From the NCBI RefSeq assembly GCF_004135585.1, contig NZ_CP035502.1, forward strand, positions 1-64,000: a stretch of DNA of 64,000 nucleotides, in the 5' to 3' direction. Source of the stretch: Sphingosinicella sp. BN140058. GTDB taxonomy: Bacteria; Pseudomonadota; Alphaproteobacteria; Sphingomonadales; Sphingomonadaceae. The position numbers and the translations under genes were made by a program. Position 1 is the stretch's first letter; each line of letters begins with the position of its first letter. Below, piece by piece: positions 1 through 7,742 of the stretch. Below the pieces are notes generated by a model. It was given only the letters and a program-made list of their open reading frames with translations. It was not told the origin of the DNA and ran no database searches.

Positions 1-1
1 G

Positions 2-172
2 CTTGATCTCTCGGTGCTGGCCGGCCGCAAGCTCGATCTCAAGCCAGCCTTCGTGGAAGTGGCCCCGAACCTTCTGATGGGAAAGGGGCGCCGAGGATCG
101 ATAGAGGTTGCCCTCGCGGGCGTCTCCGTCGTTCGGGGCGCGGCCGCGAGCCGCGGTTTGATGCTCTCCTGA
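2..172 (+). CDS. C-terminal fragment of an unidentified protein (cut by window edge)
   Basis: An open frame runs from the left edge to a TGA at 170-172, giving 56 residues without a visible start. The translation alternates hydrophobic and charged residues (LDLSVLAGRKLDLKP, then IEVALAGVSVV) like a beta-rich domain, but I do not recognise the family. It ends exactly where the convergent gene at 173-1174 ends, a zero-gap convergent junction that supports both frames being real. No product can be named from this fragment. Confidence 0.5.
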   Translation, partial: LDLSVLAGRKLDLKPAFVEVAPNLLMGKGRRGSIEVALAGVSVVRGAAASRGLMLS

Positions 173-1174
173 CTACGCCGCCTTCAAAAGGGACTGCTCG
201 GCGGCAAGAAGGTGCCCGATCTCATCATCTGGATAGTGGAGCGGCGGATTGCTCTGTGGGACGAGGCGGAAGCCGTCCGGTGCGGCCGGATCTTCAACCA
301 GAAGGCCTGCACGTTCGGCCCAAAGCCGCCAATTGCCCGGTCGTCCGTCGCTGATCCTGGTGTGCCGCCAGAGTCCTTCGGACTTGGTGAGTTTCGGCAT
401 AGCCCGCGTCTCGATGACGAGAGCTTCCCGGAACAGGGACGGATGATAGTGGTGCAGCCAACGTAGCTCCTGTTCTTTGGAAGCGCCGCAGAAAAAGCAG
501 CTTGATTTTAAAGGGATAGGGAGCCCCGCCGACTTGATGAGTCGCGCGCAATCCAGCCTATCCATGCCCAACTCGCGCAAAAGGTAGACGTGCTCATAGT
601 GGGCATCGCCTGTCGGGCCGCTCCGACGGCGATCCTTCGATCCGGCGTCGAACCCGATGAACTTAACGACGCGCTCTCCACGAGCCCAGCAATCGAGGGC
701 CGCTTGCCAGCCCGGAAGAGCAGGTCGACGGCCCTTAGCCGGCATGCCCCGAATTTCATTGTGGATCGCGGTTTGCTTCCACTTGATGCTGCAGCTGGCG
801 ATTCCCATGGAAACACCCGGAATCGTTCCATTCTTATGGAGTTCGCCGGTGAGGGTGTCGTATGGCGCGTTGGTCGGAAGGTACCGAGCAACCGTGATCT
901 GAACGCCGTGAGGCTCCAGCCACGCGTTGAAGACGTCCAGATAGGCGTATGTTTCTGGACGCTCTGCTCCGACGTCGGCAAAATAGATGGCAGACGGAAT
1001 ATGCCCCAGTTGGATGAGGGCGATCGTCATAGCGACGGAATCGACTCCCAACCCCAAGCTGACCATGGTGGGCCGATCCAGCGTCCCAGCCTTGATCGCG
1101 TCGAGGAAGCCTGTCCTCGGCGCCGCGGCCGCCCGGCCCTCCTGGCTCGATTTGAATATGTCCAGCTGACTCAT
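173..1174 (-). CDS. PP-loop ATPase, phosphoadenosine phosphosulfate reductase-like family
   Basis: This 333-residue protein carries a PP-loop near residues 38-48 (SLGLGVDSVAM, cf. SGGxDS) that binds ATP in the PAPS reductase/N-type ATP pyrophosphatase superfamily. Conserved cysteines occur at about 126 (ASCSIKWK) and in SSCFFCGASK near 226, typical of the phage and plasmid branch related to DndC rather than of true CysH, and suggesting a metal or Fe-S site. Members activate a substrate by adenylation; some act in DNA or tRNA sulfur chemistry, but no dnd partners are visible here, so the substrate is unknown. The ATG is preceded by GGAAG. It stands alone on the minus strand, divergent from the gene at 1278. 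Confidence 0.75.
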   Translation of the reverse strand: MSQLDIFKSSQEGRAAAAPRTGFLDAIKAGTLDRPTMVSLGLGVDSVAMTIALIQLGHIPSAIYFADVGAERPETYAYLDVFNAWLEPHGVQITVARYLPTNAPYDTLTGELHKNGTIPGVSMGIASCSIKWKQTAIHNEIRGMPAKGRRPALPGWQAALDCWARGERVVKFIGFDAGSKDRRRSGPTGDAHYEHVYLLRELGMDRLDCARLIKSAGLPIPLKSSCFFCGASKEQELRWLHHYHPSLFREALVIETRAMPKLTKSEGLWRHTRISDGRPGNWRLWAERAGLLVEDPAAPDGFRLVPQSNPPLHYPDDEIGHLLAAEQSLLKAA

Positions 1175-1277
1175 TTTCTTCCATTCCCGTGTGCTTCGCT
1201 CGCACGCAAACTTCGGTAGTCAGCCCACGTCTGGGCGTCTAAAAGATCTTAGAAAGATCCTCAACGGAGAACCCGAA

Positions 1278-1868
1278 ATGCAGTTTGCTTCGAACCTGAC
1301 CACGTTGATGCAGCGCGTGATGGCCATGCGGTCGCCTGAGGTGACTGCCGTGCTCCCCAAGATCGAGGCAATGGAGCAGCAGGAGCGAATTCGTCTCGTC
1401 CAGCAGGGACACGACAACCTCTCTTCGCTGATCAAGCACTGGGATAAATTCTCTGATGTCCTGGTCGCGCAGCGAGGGCTCAGCAAAGCCGAGGTCAAAA
1501 AGAAAGCTAAGGAGCTCAAGGAGATCAGGCAGAAGCTCGATTGGGCGCTACGGCTCGTGAACCCGAAGATGATCCCGGCTCCGTTCCGGCCACAATGCCA
1601 GTCAGCCTTTGACATCCTCGCCGCATGGTTCCTGGTCAACCAGGGCTACCTTGGGAACGTCCTGTCTCGTGAGAGCATCGCCCGGCAGGACGTAGAAGGT
1701 CTGGATCTATCGGCCGCTCCTGTTTCCCTCTTTGGTGACGGGCTGGAGATCGAAAATCCGGTCGGACTGGAGGACGCGGTGGTGGCTCCACGGCAGCAGG
1801 TCAGATCGGTGCGCGAGGAAGATCAGGTGGATGTTCTCGACGCCGCTGGTTTGTCGTTTTCACACTAA
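1278..1868 (+). CDS. conserved hypothetical, helical protein
   Basis: I do not recognise this 196-residue protein. The start at 1278 is chosen because GGAGA lies at the right distance before ATG; the frame extends further upstream but would cross the divergent promoter region. The first 110 residues are predicted helical and charged, including a lysine-rich coiled stretch (KAEVKKKAKELKEIRQKL), followed by a tail rich in acidic and polar residues. An AAAGATCC motif sits 18-25 nt upstream of the start, as in several other genes of the window. It is the first gene of a plus-strand run that leads to the large membrane protein at 2369. Confidence 0.55.
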   Translation: MQFASNLTTLMQRVMAMRSPEVTAVLPKIEAMEQQERIRLVQQGHDNLSSLIKHWDKFSDVLVAQRGLSKAEVKKKAKELKEIRQKLDWALRLVNPKMIPAPFRPQCQSAFDILAAWFLVNQGYLGNVLSRESIARQDVEGLDLSAAPVSLFGDGLEIENPVGLEDAVVAPRQQVRSVREEDQVDVLDAAGLSFSH

Positions 1869-1877
1869 ACATTCGCT

Positions 1878-1906
1878 TTCCAGACTGGCCCGTCGGTGGT
1901 TATGAT
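1878..1906 (+). promoter_or_regulatory. sigma70-like promoter, TTCCAG-N17-TATGAT
   Basis: A good -10 (TATGAT, 1901-1906) lies 17 nt after a weak -35 (TTCCAG, 1878-1883). It is followed after nine bases by AAAGATCC (1916-1923), a sequence repeated ahead of other genes in this window. It would drive the gene at 1949 and probably the genes after it. Confidence 0.45.
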
Positions 1907-1948
1907 GCGGGCCGAAAAGATCCACAACTCACAAAGGGGTAGACGGCA

Positions 1949-2365
1949 ATGGCCGATGCATATCCATGGGGCACTCAGACGCCACAAGCCAGGCTTTCGA
2001 AGCTGGAGCGGGACCTCTCCGGAGAGGAGAGTCGCAAAACCAAGTACCTCGAGGGCCATCGCGCGAAGATGGCGGAGTTCGAGAAAAGCGATCGCGAGAT
2101 CAGAGCGGACATCAAGGTCGTGCAGGCGATCATCGAGAGGGAGACCGCCGAGGCCCAGAGCCGGGAACTTATGAAGACAATCCAGAAGCTGGCGTCCAGC
2201 GGCAAGATCGACCTTGCCGCATTGGTGAGCAATCCGGATGGACTTGCGGCGAAGCTCGCTGAGATCGGTGCCCAAGCTTCCAACGACGATGCTTCGGAGG
2301 CCTCGCGGAAGGGCGACAAGGGCGCTGCGGCGGCCGAAGCTGCCCCGGCAGCCGAGGCGGCTTAA
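1949..2365 (+). CDS. small coiled-coil protein
   Basis: This 138-residue protein of unknown function has AAGGGG before its ATG. Residues about 15-75 are almost continuously charged heptad-like helix (QARLSKLERDL onward), and the last 35 residues are an Ala/Glu-rich low-complexity tail. It ends 3 nt before the GTG of the 1200-residue membrane protein, so the two are almost certainly co-transcribed and translationally coupled, and may interact. There is no signal peptide or membrane segment. Confidence 0.55.
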   Translation: MADAYPWGTQTPQARLSKLERDLSGEESRKTKYLEGHRAKMAEFEKSDREIRADIKVVQAIIERETAEAQSRELMKTIQKLASSGKIDLAALVSNPDGLAAKLAEIGAQASNDDASEASRKGDKGAAAAEAAPAAEAA

Positions 2366-2368
2366 GCC

Positions 2369-5300
2369 GTGGAGAAAGCCTTCTCCTCGCTCGACAGCGG
2401 AATGCGCGTCACGATTGCGCTCGCGCTCTTCGCGCTTTCGAGCCTCGCCGGCCTGATGATGCTTCGCACGATGGTCAATGGGCCGTGGTTCGCGGCTCTA
2501 GGGGTCGCATTGGTATGCTGCGGGGCCGTCACTGTCGGCTTCGAGGCGTGGCCTGGAAAGCTTCCGGCTGCGTTGTCGGACATGATGGATCGGTGGGAGA
2601 AGGCGAGGAAGAAGGCGACCAAGACTGGGGGCGGCCGGTTCGTATGGTCGTGCGGGCGGACGGCGTTGGCGGCGATCGCCGCCAAGCAGGCGTTGCCTCT
2701 GATGACGGACATCGAAGGGCTGATTGCCTGGGCCTTGATTGGTGGGTTCGCGACGTCGGTCGGGTTTTTCGGAATTAGGTCGGCGCTGTGGGCTGGGATC
2801 ATCACGATCGCCTTGGGCCACCGTGCGGCGCTGAGCGGCCTCGAATATGACTTCGCGGACCCGGCAGCACGGGCGCTCTTCGTTCAGCATTGGAACAGCG
2901 GCTTCGAGATGTCGTGGTGGTGGCCGATTGGGCTGGCTGCAGGACCGTTTCTTTGGGTCGGCATGTCTGCGTCAATGGTCGCGGCCGGTGAGAATTTGCA
3001 AATGGCGCTAAAGGACCGGGAAGCCGCGGCCGATGCTCAGCGCCGGATCGATGCTCGGCGTGAGCGCCTGCGGGCGCGGCGAGAGGCAGAGGCCAAGGAC
3101 CCTGTGGCGGTCGCTGCTTTGGCCACCCAGCAAGCCATGGCTCAAGTTGCGGCTGCGTCCACTGGCGCCCACGGAAACCTGTCGCCGGCGGATCTAAGGG
3201 GGCCTGAGGCTCCGAAGCCAGTCGAGGAGTTAAGCGGGGTGGCAAAGCTGGAGCATGATCGCAACGACGAGTTGCTGAAGCGGTACGCCAGTCACGCTGT
3301 CCAGATCTTCGAGTTCGAAACGTCCGGCATCGATACGAACACTCTGCATCGGCGGTCGTTCGACCGCGTGATCATGGCTCTCACGCCTGATCAGCTTGCG
3401 CAGCTTCGGGCGGCAAGCTGGTCTGGGGCCGCCGATCTTCTGTCCTATCACGCGTACGTGTGCAGCGGCGAAAACGCCGCGCTGTTCGGGTCGGACGGCG
3501 AGGTCGTCACCATGACCCCAGCCTATAGCAGCGATGAAATTCCGGCAGCGCCGGAGCCGCTCAGCACAAGGCTGGATCCGACCGTAGTGGGTGCCGACAC
3601 TTTGGAGGTCGACTTGCTCGACCAAGAGGCAAATCTCCTTCCCGAGGCGGCGGACCTGGCACCGCGGCCGAAGCGCGAGATCGATTTGGAACCAATGCTC
3701 TCCGAGGCGGCGAAGGCCGTTGCGGATGAGGCGAATAGCGAAGATGCAGGGGCAGAGACCATGGGCGACGACTTGTTGGATGCGGTGCGCGCTCGTTCAC
3801 CGGGCGATGTCGATATCGCGAGCGCCGAACACTTGGTCATGCCGGATGAGCCGGAAGGTGAGTATCGAGCCACGGCGAGAGGCACTGACGCCGAGCGCAT
3901 CGAGGAAGATGGTCGGCCGGCTGGGGAAGGGAACCGCGAGGGCGATGAAACGGCGGCTCGCACTGAAGCGGCCGAGCAGAACCTGCCGCTGAATGTCGCG
4001 GTCGATGATCAGCGGAAGGACGGCCCGGAAGCGCTGCCTGCAACAGTGACGATCGCAGCCCCAGCCATCGCGGTGGTCCACCGCGGCGCGGTACCATTGG
4101 AGCAGCGCAGGGACGCCGCCGTTCGTATCGCGATCGGCGTTCTCGATCGCCCGTTCATCACGGAAACCAACGGATGGTTTGGCTCGATGCCGGAGCTGCT
4201 CGAAGATCTGCCTGATTGGATCAGCGAGGCGATCGTCGCGCCCAAATTCGAGATGTACGGCTCGTTGCTGGAAGCCGCCGATCTGGAGCGACGTCTTGTG
4301 GGCGCGCTTGAGAGTGAGGGCCTCGACGAGGCCCGTGTGCTCTCGGAGAAGCTGAAGATCGGGGTAGCGGGCTGGGAGGCCGATGCTGCCCTTGTTTCTC
4401 GAGCAGCAGGCTGGATCGCCCAGAAGGAGGAAGAGGCACGTCTTCTGGCTCTTGAGGAGGCCCGGCGGCAGCAGGAGATCCTCGACGAAGAGGCAAGGGT
4501 TCGCCGCGAAGCCGAGGCGGAGAAGCAGCGCCAGGATGAGGCTGCGGAAGCCGATCGCGTCCGCCAAGAGCAAGAGCAGCGCCGACTCGATGATGAGCGG
4601 CGCCAAGAAGAGGAAGCGGCGGCCGAGAAGGAGCGGGTAGAAGCGCTAGCGGCTCAGCGGTGGCGTTATGCGACGCGCATTCTCGCAGGGATCCTCGATG
4701 ACGACGTCCTTGTAGAGGGCGGGGAGCTGTTCCCCACCGTTGAATCTCTCGTGGAGGTGCTGGAGATTGATGCTGAGCACCTTCTGCCGCGATTTCAGGC
4801 ATTCGGCACCAGACGGGACGCCAAGCAGAAGTTCGACGAGCTGCAGCTTGCCATGCACGAGCAGCAACTTGAACAGGTGCGGGAGCTTCTTCGTGATGAG
4901 GCAAGCTTCGCGGCCTACGAGCATCCGACGTTCTCGCTGGCGGTGGCGCGGGACTGGCTCAAGGGCCAAGAGGCAACCTCGCTCATCGCGGGCCTCGTTG
5001 AAGAGCATCGCGATATTCCCGCACTGGGCAACCGCGGCGATCTCGCCCGGAAGATGATGCAGCGTCGTAATCGCATAACGCCGGAGCAGGTCGAGCTCAT
5101 TGAGCAGCGCCTCCCGCAGGCGGTCATCAAGGCGCGTAAGCTCGGCGATGCCGTGGCTATCTTGGGTGACGAGAATCCGTCGCTTCTGGAGAATCACGCC
5201 GATGCGCTTCGCGCCGCGGGTGCGCTCGCGAGCATCTTGGTTTCCGAGGAAAGCCAGTGCCGGGAGTATGCGAACACGTTCTTCCCGGCAGATGCAAGGA

Positions 5301-5971
5301 ACCCGGGAGTCGAAGTGTGGGAGTTGGTTTGCGAGCTCGCGGCGCACGCGCCGGCTGCGGGAGGCGCCAAACCTCACGAGGCGCCGTTGATTCCAGCCGC
5401 TCCGCCGGCGGCGGGTCGCCAGTTGCTGATGATCTCCGAACCCCTGACCCTCGAACGGGTGCAGCAGATGGACATCATGGAAGAGATCGGGAAGATCGAG
5501 TTCGGAGGCCTGAAGGAGGGCCGGGAGTATGAGGAGCAATTCCTCATCACCATCCGAGGCGAGTTCCAGGATGACCCGAAGACACACCCAGCCGGACTTG
5601 GCGGCTTGATGGTCGATCTCGCGCCGGAACACGGCGGCGGCCGCATTCTCTTCAGCTGCCGATTGGCCAGAATTCCGCTGTGGTACGATGCTGAAAGGGA
5701 CTTGGTTCATGCCGTTGCCACTGACGACGGGTTTCGCCTGATCACCATTCCGGGCGATCAGGTCGTGGACAATTACCGCGGCATCCTGCGAAACACGCAG
5801 AATCAGGTGCGTGGCGTGGTGATTGCCTCGCCGTTCGCCTCTGAAGCAGGGCTCATCTCTTTCCAGCCAATGCTCGAAAAGATCCAGGAAGGACCCGTAG
5901 TGATCCTGAACAATGGGCGCTTGAACGAGCAGGACTTTTCTGCTTTTCTGCAGAGAGTCCAGAAAGCCTGA
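2369..5971 (+). CDS. giant membrane-anchored coiled-coil protein
   Basis: This is a 1200-residue protein with a GTG start 3 nt after the preceding stop. The N-terminal 215 residues hold several hydrophobic segments (about 14-33, 40-55, 90-140 and 170-190), so this part is probably a multipass inner-membrane domain. The remainder is cytoplasmic-looking: an Ala/Glu-rich linker, a highly charged coiled coil around residues 680-770 with runs such as EEARRQQEILDEEARVRREA, and a folded C-terminal domain (about 990-1200). It lies directly upstream of a secretin-domain-like exported protein and on the same strand as the pilus genes 17 kb away. I do not recognise a family; a structural or tethering role is only inference. 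Confidence 0.6.
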   Translation: MEKAFSSLDSGMRVTIALALFALSSLAGLMMLRTMVNGPWFAALGVALVCCGAVTVGFEAWPGKLPAALSDMMDRWEKARKKATKTGGGRFVWSCGRTALAAIAAKQALPLMTDIEGLIAWALIGGFATSVGFFGIRSALWAGIITIALGHRAALSGLEYDFADPAARALFVQHWNSGFEMSWWWPIGLAAGPFLWVGMSASMVAAGENLQMALKDREAAADAQRRIDARRERLRARREAEAKDPVAVAALATQQAMAQVAAASTGAHGNLSPADLRGPEAPKPVEELSGVAKLEHDRNDELLKRYASHAVQIFEFETSGIDTNTLHRRSFDRVIMALTPDQLAQLRAASWSGAADLLSYHAYVCSGENAALFGSDGEVVTMTPAYSSDEIPAAPEPLSTRLDPTVVGADTLEVDLLDQEANLLPEAADLAPRPKREIDLEPMLSEAAKAVADEANSEDAGAETMGDDLLDAVRARSPGDVDIASAEHLVMPDEPEGEYRATARGTDAERIEEDGRPAGEGNREGDETAARTEAAEQNLPLNVAVDDQRKDGPEALPATVTIAAPAIAVVHRGAVPLEQRRDAAVRIAIGVLDRPFITETNGWFGSMPELLEDLPDWISEAIVAPKFEMYGSLLEAADLERRLVGALESEGLDEARVLSEKLKIGVAGWEADAALVSRAAGWIAQKEEEARLLALEEARRQQEILDEEARVRREAEAEKQRQDEAAEADRVRQEQEQRRLDDERRQEEEAAAEKERVEALAAQRWRYATRILAGILDDDVLVEGGELFPTVESLVEVLEIDAEHLLPRFQAFGTRRDAKQKFDELQLAMHEQQLEQVRELLRDEASFAAYEHPTFSLAVARDWLKGQEATSLIAGLVEEHRDIPALGNRGDLARKMMQRRNRITPEQVELIEQRLPQAVIKARKLGDAVAILGDENPSLLENHADALRAAGALASILVSEESQCREYANTFFPADARNPGVEVWELVCELAAHAPAAGGAKPHEAPLIPAAPPAAGRQLLMISEPLTLERVQQMDIMEEIGKIEFGGLKEGREYEEQFLITIRGEFQDDPKTHPAGLGGLMVDLAPEHGGGRILFSCRLARIPLWYDAERDLVHAVATDDGFRLITIPGDQVVDNYRGILRNTQNQVRGVVIASPFASEAGLISFQPMLEKIQEGPVVILNNGRLNEQDFSAFLQRVQKA

Positions 5972-5987
5972 GCGGCTGGGGGAATAC

Positions 5988-7187
5988 ATGAAGAAGTTGG
6001 TTTCGGCGGCGCTGATTGCGTCGGTCGCTCTTTCCACGCCGGTGCAGGCGGCTCCGCAATATGCTCCGGTGGCCGCTGCGGTCAGCGAGTGCGGCTATTC
6101 GGAGGAGGCGCCGATCTTCGGCGTCGGGATGGCTGCCGGAACCACTCCGACGCCGATCCTGCTGCAGATCGAGCAGCAGATCGTGGCGAAGGGTGACAAG
6201 TCGGCGATGCTACGCTCGGTCCCGGTGCCGGCGACGAACGTTGAGAATTGGACGTCCGACTACGCATTGATGCGGCTGTCGCAGACGGCAGGGCGGCCAA
6301 TTTGGGCGGTAACCGAGGATGGCCGCCCGGGTGAAATCATTTCAGCGCAGATCCCGGCGACGAACCTCGCAGACGCGTTCGATCGCGTCGCGGCCGCCAA
6401 GGGCAAGCGCTGGCGGTTCGATGGCGAGCGCGTCTACCTGCTCGGCGGGCGTGAATGGACTTTGCCGATGCCGGCAAGCCGCGACCTCGCGCTCGCGGTC
6501 GCAGACGCGTTGCAGAAGAACAACGTCAAGGCTGTCATAACCGGAAACATGATCCGCTTTCAGGCGGATGACGCTGGCGTCGCCCGGATCAAGGGCATTG
6601 TGGATCAGGTCTACGCGCAGCAGCGTCTTAACCCGTACGACGTGAAGTTCTTCAAGGTCTATCCGACGAAGGGGCAGGTCGACTGGACTGCCCTCGTCGA
6701 GCGCACAGACTCCGTCGAAACCGTGAGCTTTGAGGGCAAAGGCGTGACGATGGTTCTCGATCCGACCGCCGGTGCGGTCATCGAGACCTTCCTTGCGCGA
6801 GAGGGTCAGGTTCAGGCGCTGGGCTCCACCACCATGGTGTCGGCTCAGGCGAGCATGGGTTCCTCGCACGCCGCGGGTTGCGGCGGAACCGCCTCCAGCA
6901 CGCGAGGCCTTGAACTCGCCGGTGGAGCGTACGAGCGCGGTCGCGTCAGCCTCAGCTATGCCATTCTCGGTTCGCCGCAGGAGCAGGCGGGCAAGCTGGC
7001 CGTCACGCCGGGCGCAGTGGTCGTGCTTGCCGACGCAGTTCCGGATGAAGGTGGCTATATGGTAGCCATCATTCGACCGCGCGTGCTCGAGCTTCAGGGA
7101 GGCTCGCCTATGCCGTACCAGCCGCAGCCGACGCAGATGCCGGGGCAGCCGGTGCCGCAGGTCGTAGCGGCCAACGTGGGGTACTGA
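5988..7187 (+). CDS. exported protein with secretin N-domain-like region
   Basis: The 399-residue product begins with a clear Sec signal peptide (KKLVSAALIASVALSTPVQAA). Residues about 115-150 (TNLADAFDRVAAAKGKRWRF followed by a short strand) resemble the STN/N0 domain of secretins, and the region after about 160 resembles a ring-building N1-type fold. The C-terminal beta-barrel secretin signature is absent, so this is not a complete secretin; the tail is Pro/Gln-rich. A full secretin is encoded separately at 23789. It could be a periplasmic partner of the pilus channel or of the large protein upstream, from which it is separated by 16 nt. SD-like GGGGGA precedes the ATG. Confidence 0.55.
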   Translation: MKKLVSAALIASVALSTPVQAAPQYAPVAAAVSECGYSEEAPIFGVGMAAGTTPTPILLQIEQQIVAKGDKSAMLRSVPVPATNVENWTSDYALMRLSQTAGRPIWAVTEDGRPGEIISAQIPATNLADAFDRVAAAKGKRWRFDGERVYLLGGREWTLPMPASRDLALAVADALQKNNVKAVITGNMIRFQADDAGVARIKGIVDQVYAQQRLNPYDVKFFKVYPTKGQVDWTALVERTDSVETVSFEGKGVTMVLDPTAGAVIETFLAREGQVQALGSTTMVSAQASMGSSHAAGCGGTASSTRGLELAGGAYERGRVSLSYAILGSPQEQAGKLAVTPGAVVVLADAVPDEGGYMVAIIRPRVLELQGGSPMPYQPQPTQMPGQPVPQVVAANVGY

Positions 7188-7189
7188 AC

Positions 7190-7235
7190 ATCTAAGCCAT
7201 GACCTGCGGGACGGATCCCGCCGGTCTGCTTAGAT
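7190..7235. other. nested inverted repeat in the 5988/7256 gap
   Basis: An outer 8-bp arm ATCTAAGC (7190-7197) pairs with GCTTAGAT (7228-7235), and inside it GCGGGA (7206-7211) pairs with TCCCGC (7216-7221) around a CGGA loop. There is no T-run, so this is not a classic intrinsic terminator. It could be an RNA processing or attenuator structure between the upstream gene and the gene starting at 7256. Confidence 0.45.
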
Positions 7236-7255
7236 CATCCTGGGGGGGATGGACG

Positions 7256-7726
7256 ATGATCGAGCCTGCCGTCTTCAAAAATGTGATCGCGGTGCCGCCG
7301 ACTCTGCTCGCGTGGGCAGAGAAAGAGCATCGCACGACCTACGAAGAATGGGGGTTCGACGACAGCCTAACGTTCGCTGGCAAGATGGGCGGTCAGTTCG
7401 GCCCGGTAGCGCCGCACATCGATGCCGATGTCCCTTCCCAGCATTGCGTCTGGGGCCTGGTCCTCGTCTCCGAGGGCCATCGGTTGATCACGAGCGGCTT
7501 CGAGGCCGATCTGAGCGCTGGCGATCTCTATAGGCTCGACCCACTCGATTATCACGGCACGGATACTGCGGTGCCAGATGGCCGGATCATCTTTGCTGCC
7601 CTGGATCGTCCCGCCGCCGGGGACGCGCTAAGCGAAGCCGAGATCGCCGCGGCGATCGTGGAGAGCTGCGAGGCGGAGATTGCGCTGCTGGCGGCACGCG
7701 CGACCGCTTACACGCTCGCAGGCTGA
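7256..7726 (+). CDS. hypothetical protein, possible cupin-like fold
   Basis: The ATG at 7256 is preferred over an upstream in-frame ATG at 7199 because a strong GGGGGGA stands just before it and the upstream start lies inside the hairpin. The 156-residue protein has a segment HRLITSGFEADLSAGDLYRL followed by DPLDYHGT, with glycine-aspartate and histidine spacing reminiscent of cupin-type barrels. It may be a metal-binding sensor or enzyme, but the match is only visual. It converges with the gene ending at 7743. Confidence 0.45.
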   Translation: MIEPAVFKNVIAVPPTLLAWAEKEHRTTYEEWGFDDSLTFAGKMGGQFGPVAPHIDADVPSQHCVWGLVLVSEGHRLITSGFEADLSAGDLYRLDPLDYHGTDTAVPDGRIIFAALDRPAAGDALSEAEIAAAIVESCEAEIALLAARATAYTLAG

Positions 7727-7742
7727 GAATACGGCAGCCAGG

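Noticed and set aside
4646..6037. 463-codon minus-strand frame
   Set aside because: It is antisense to the long membrane/coiled-coil gene and to the signal peptide region of the next gene. It has no motif, and its composition is that of a shadow frame in GC-rich DNA.
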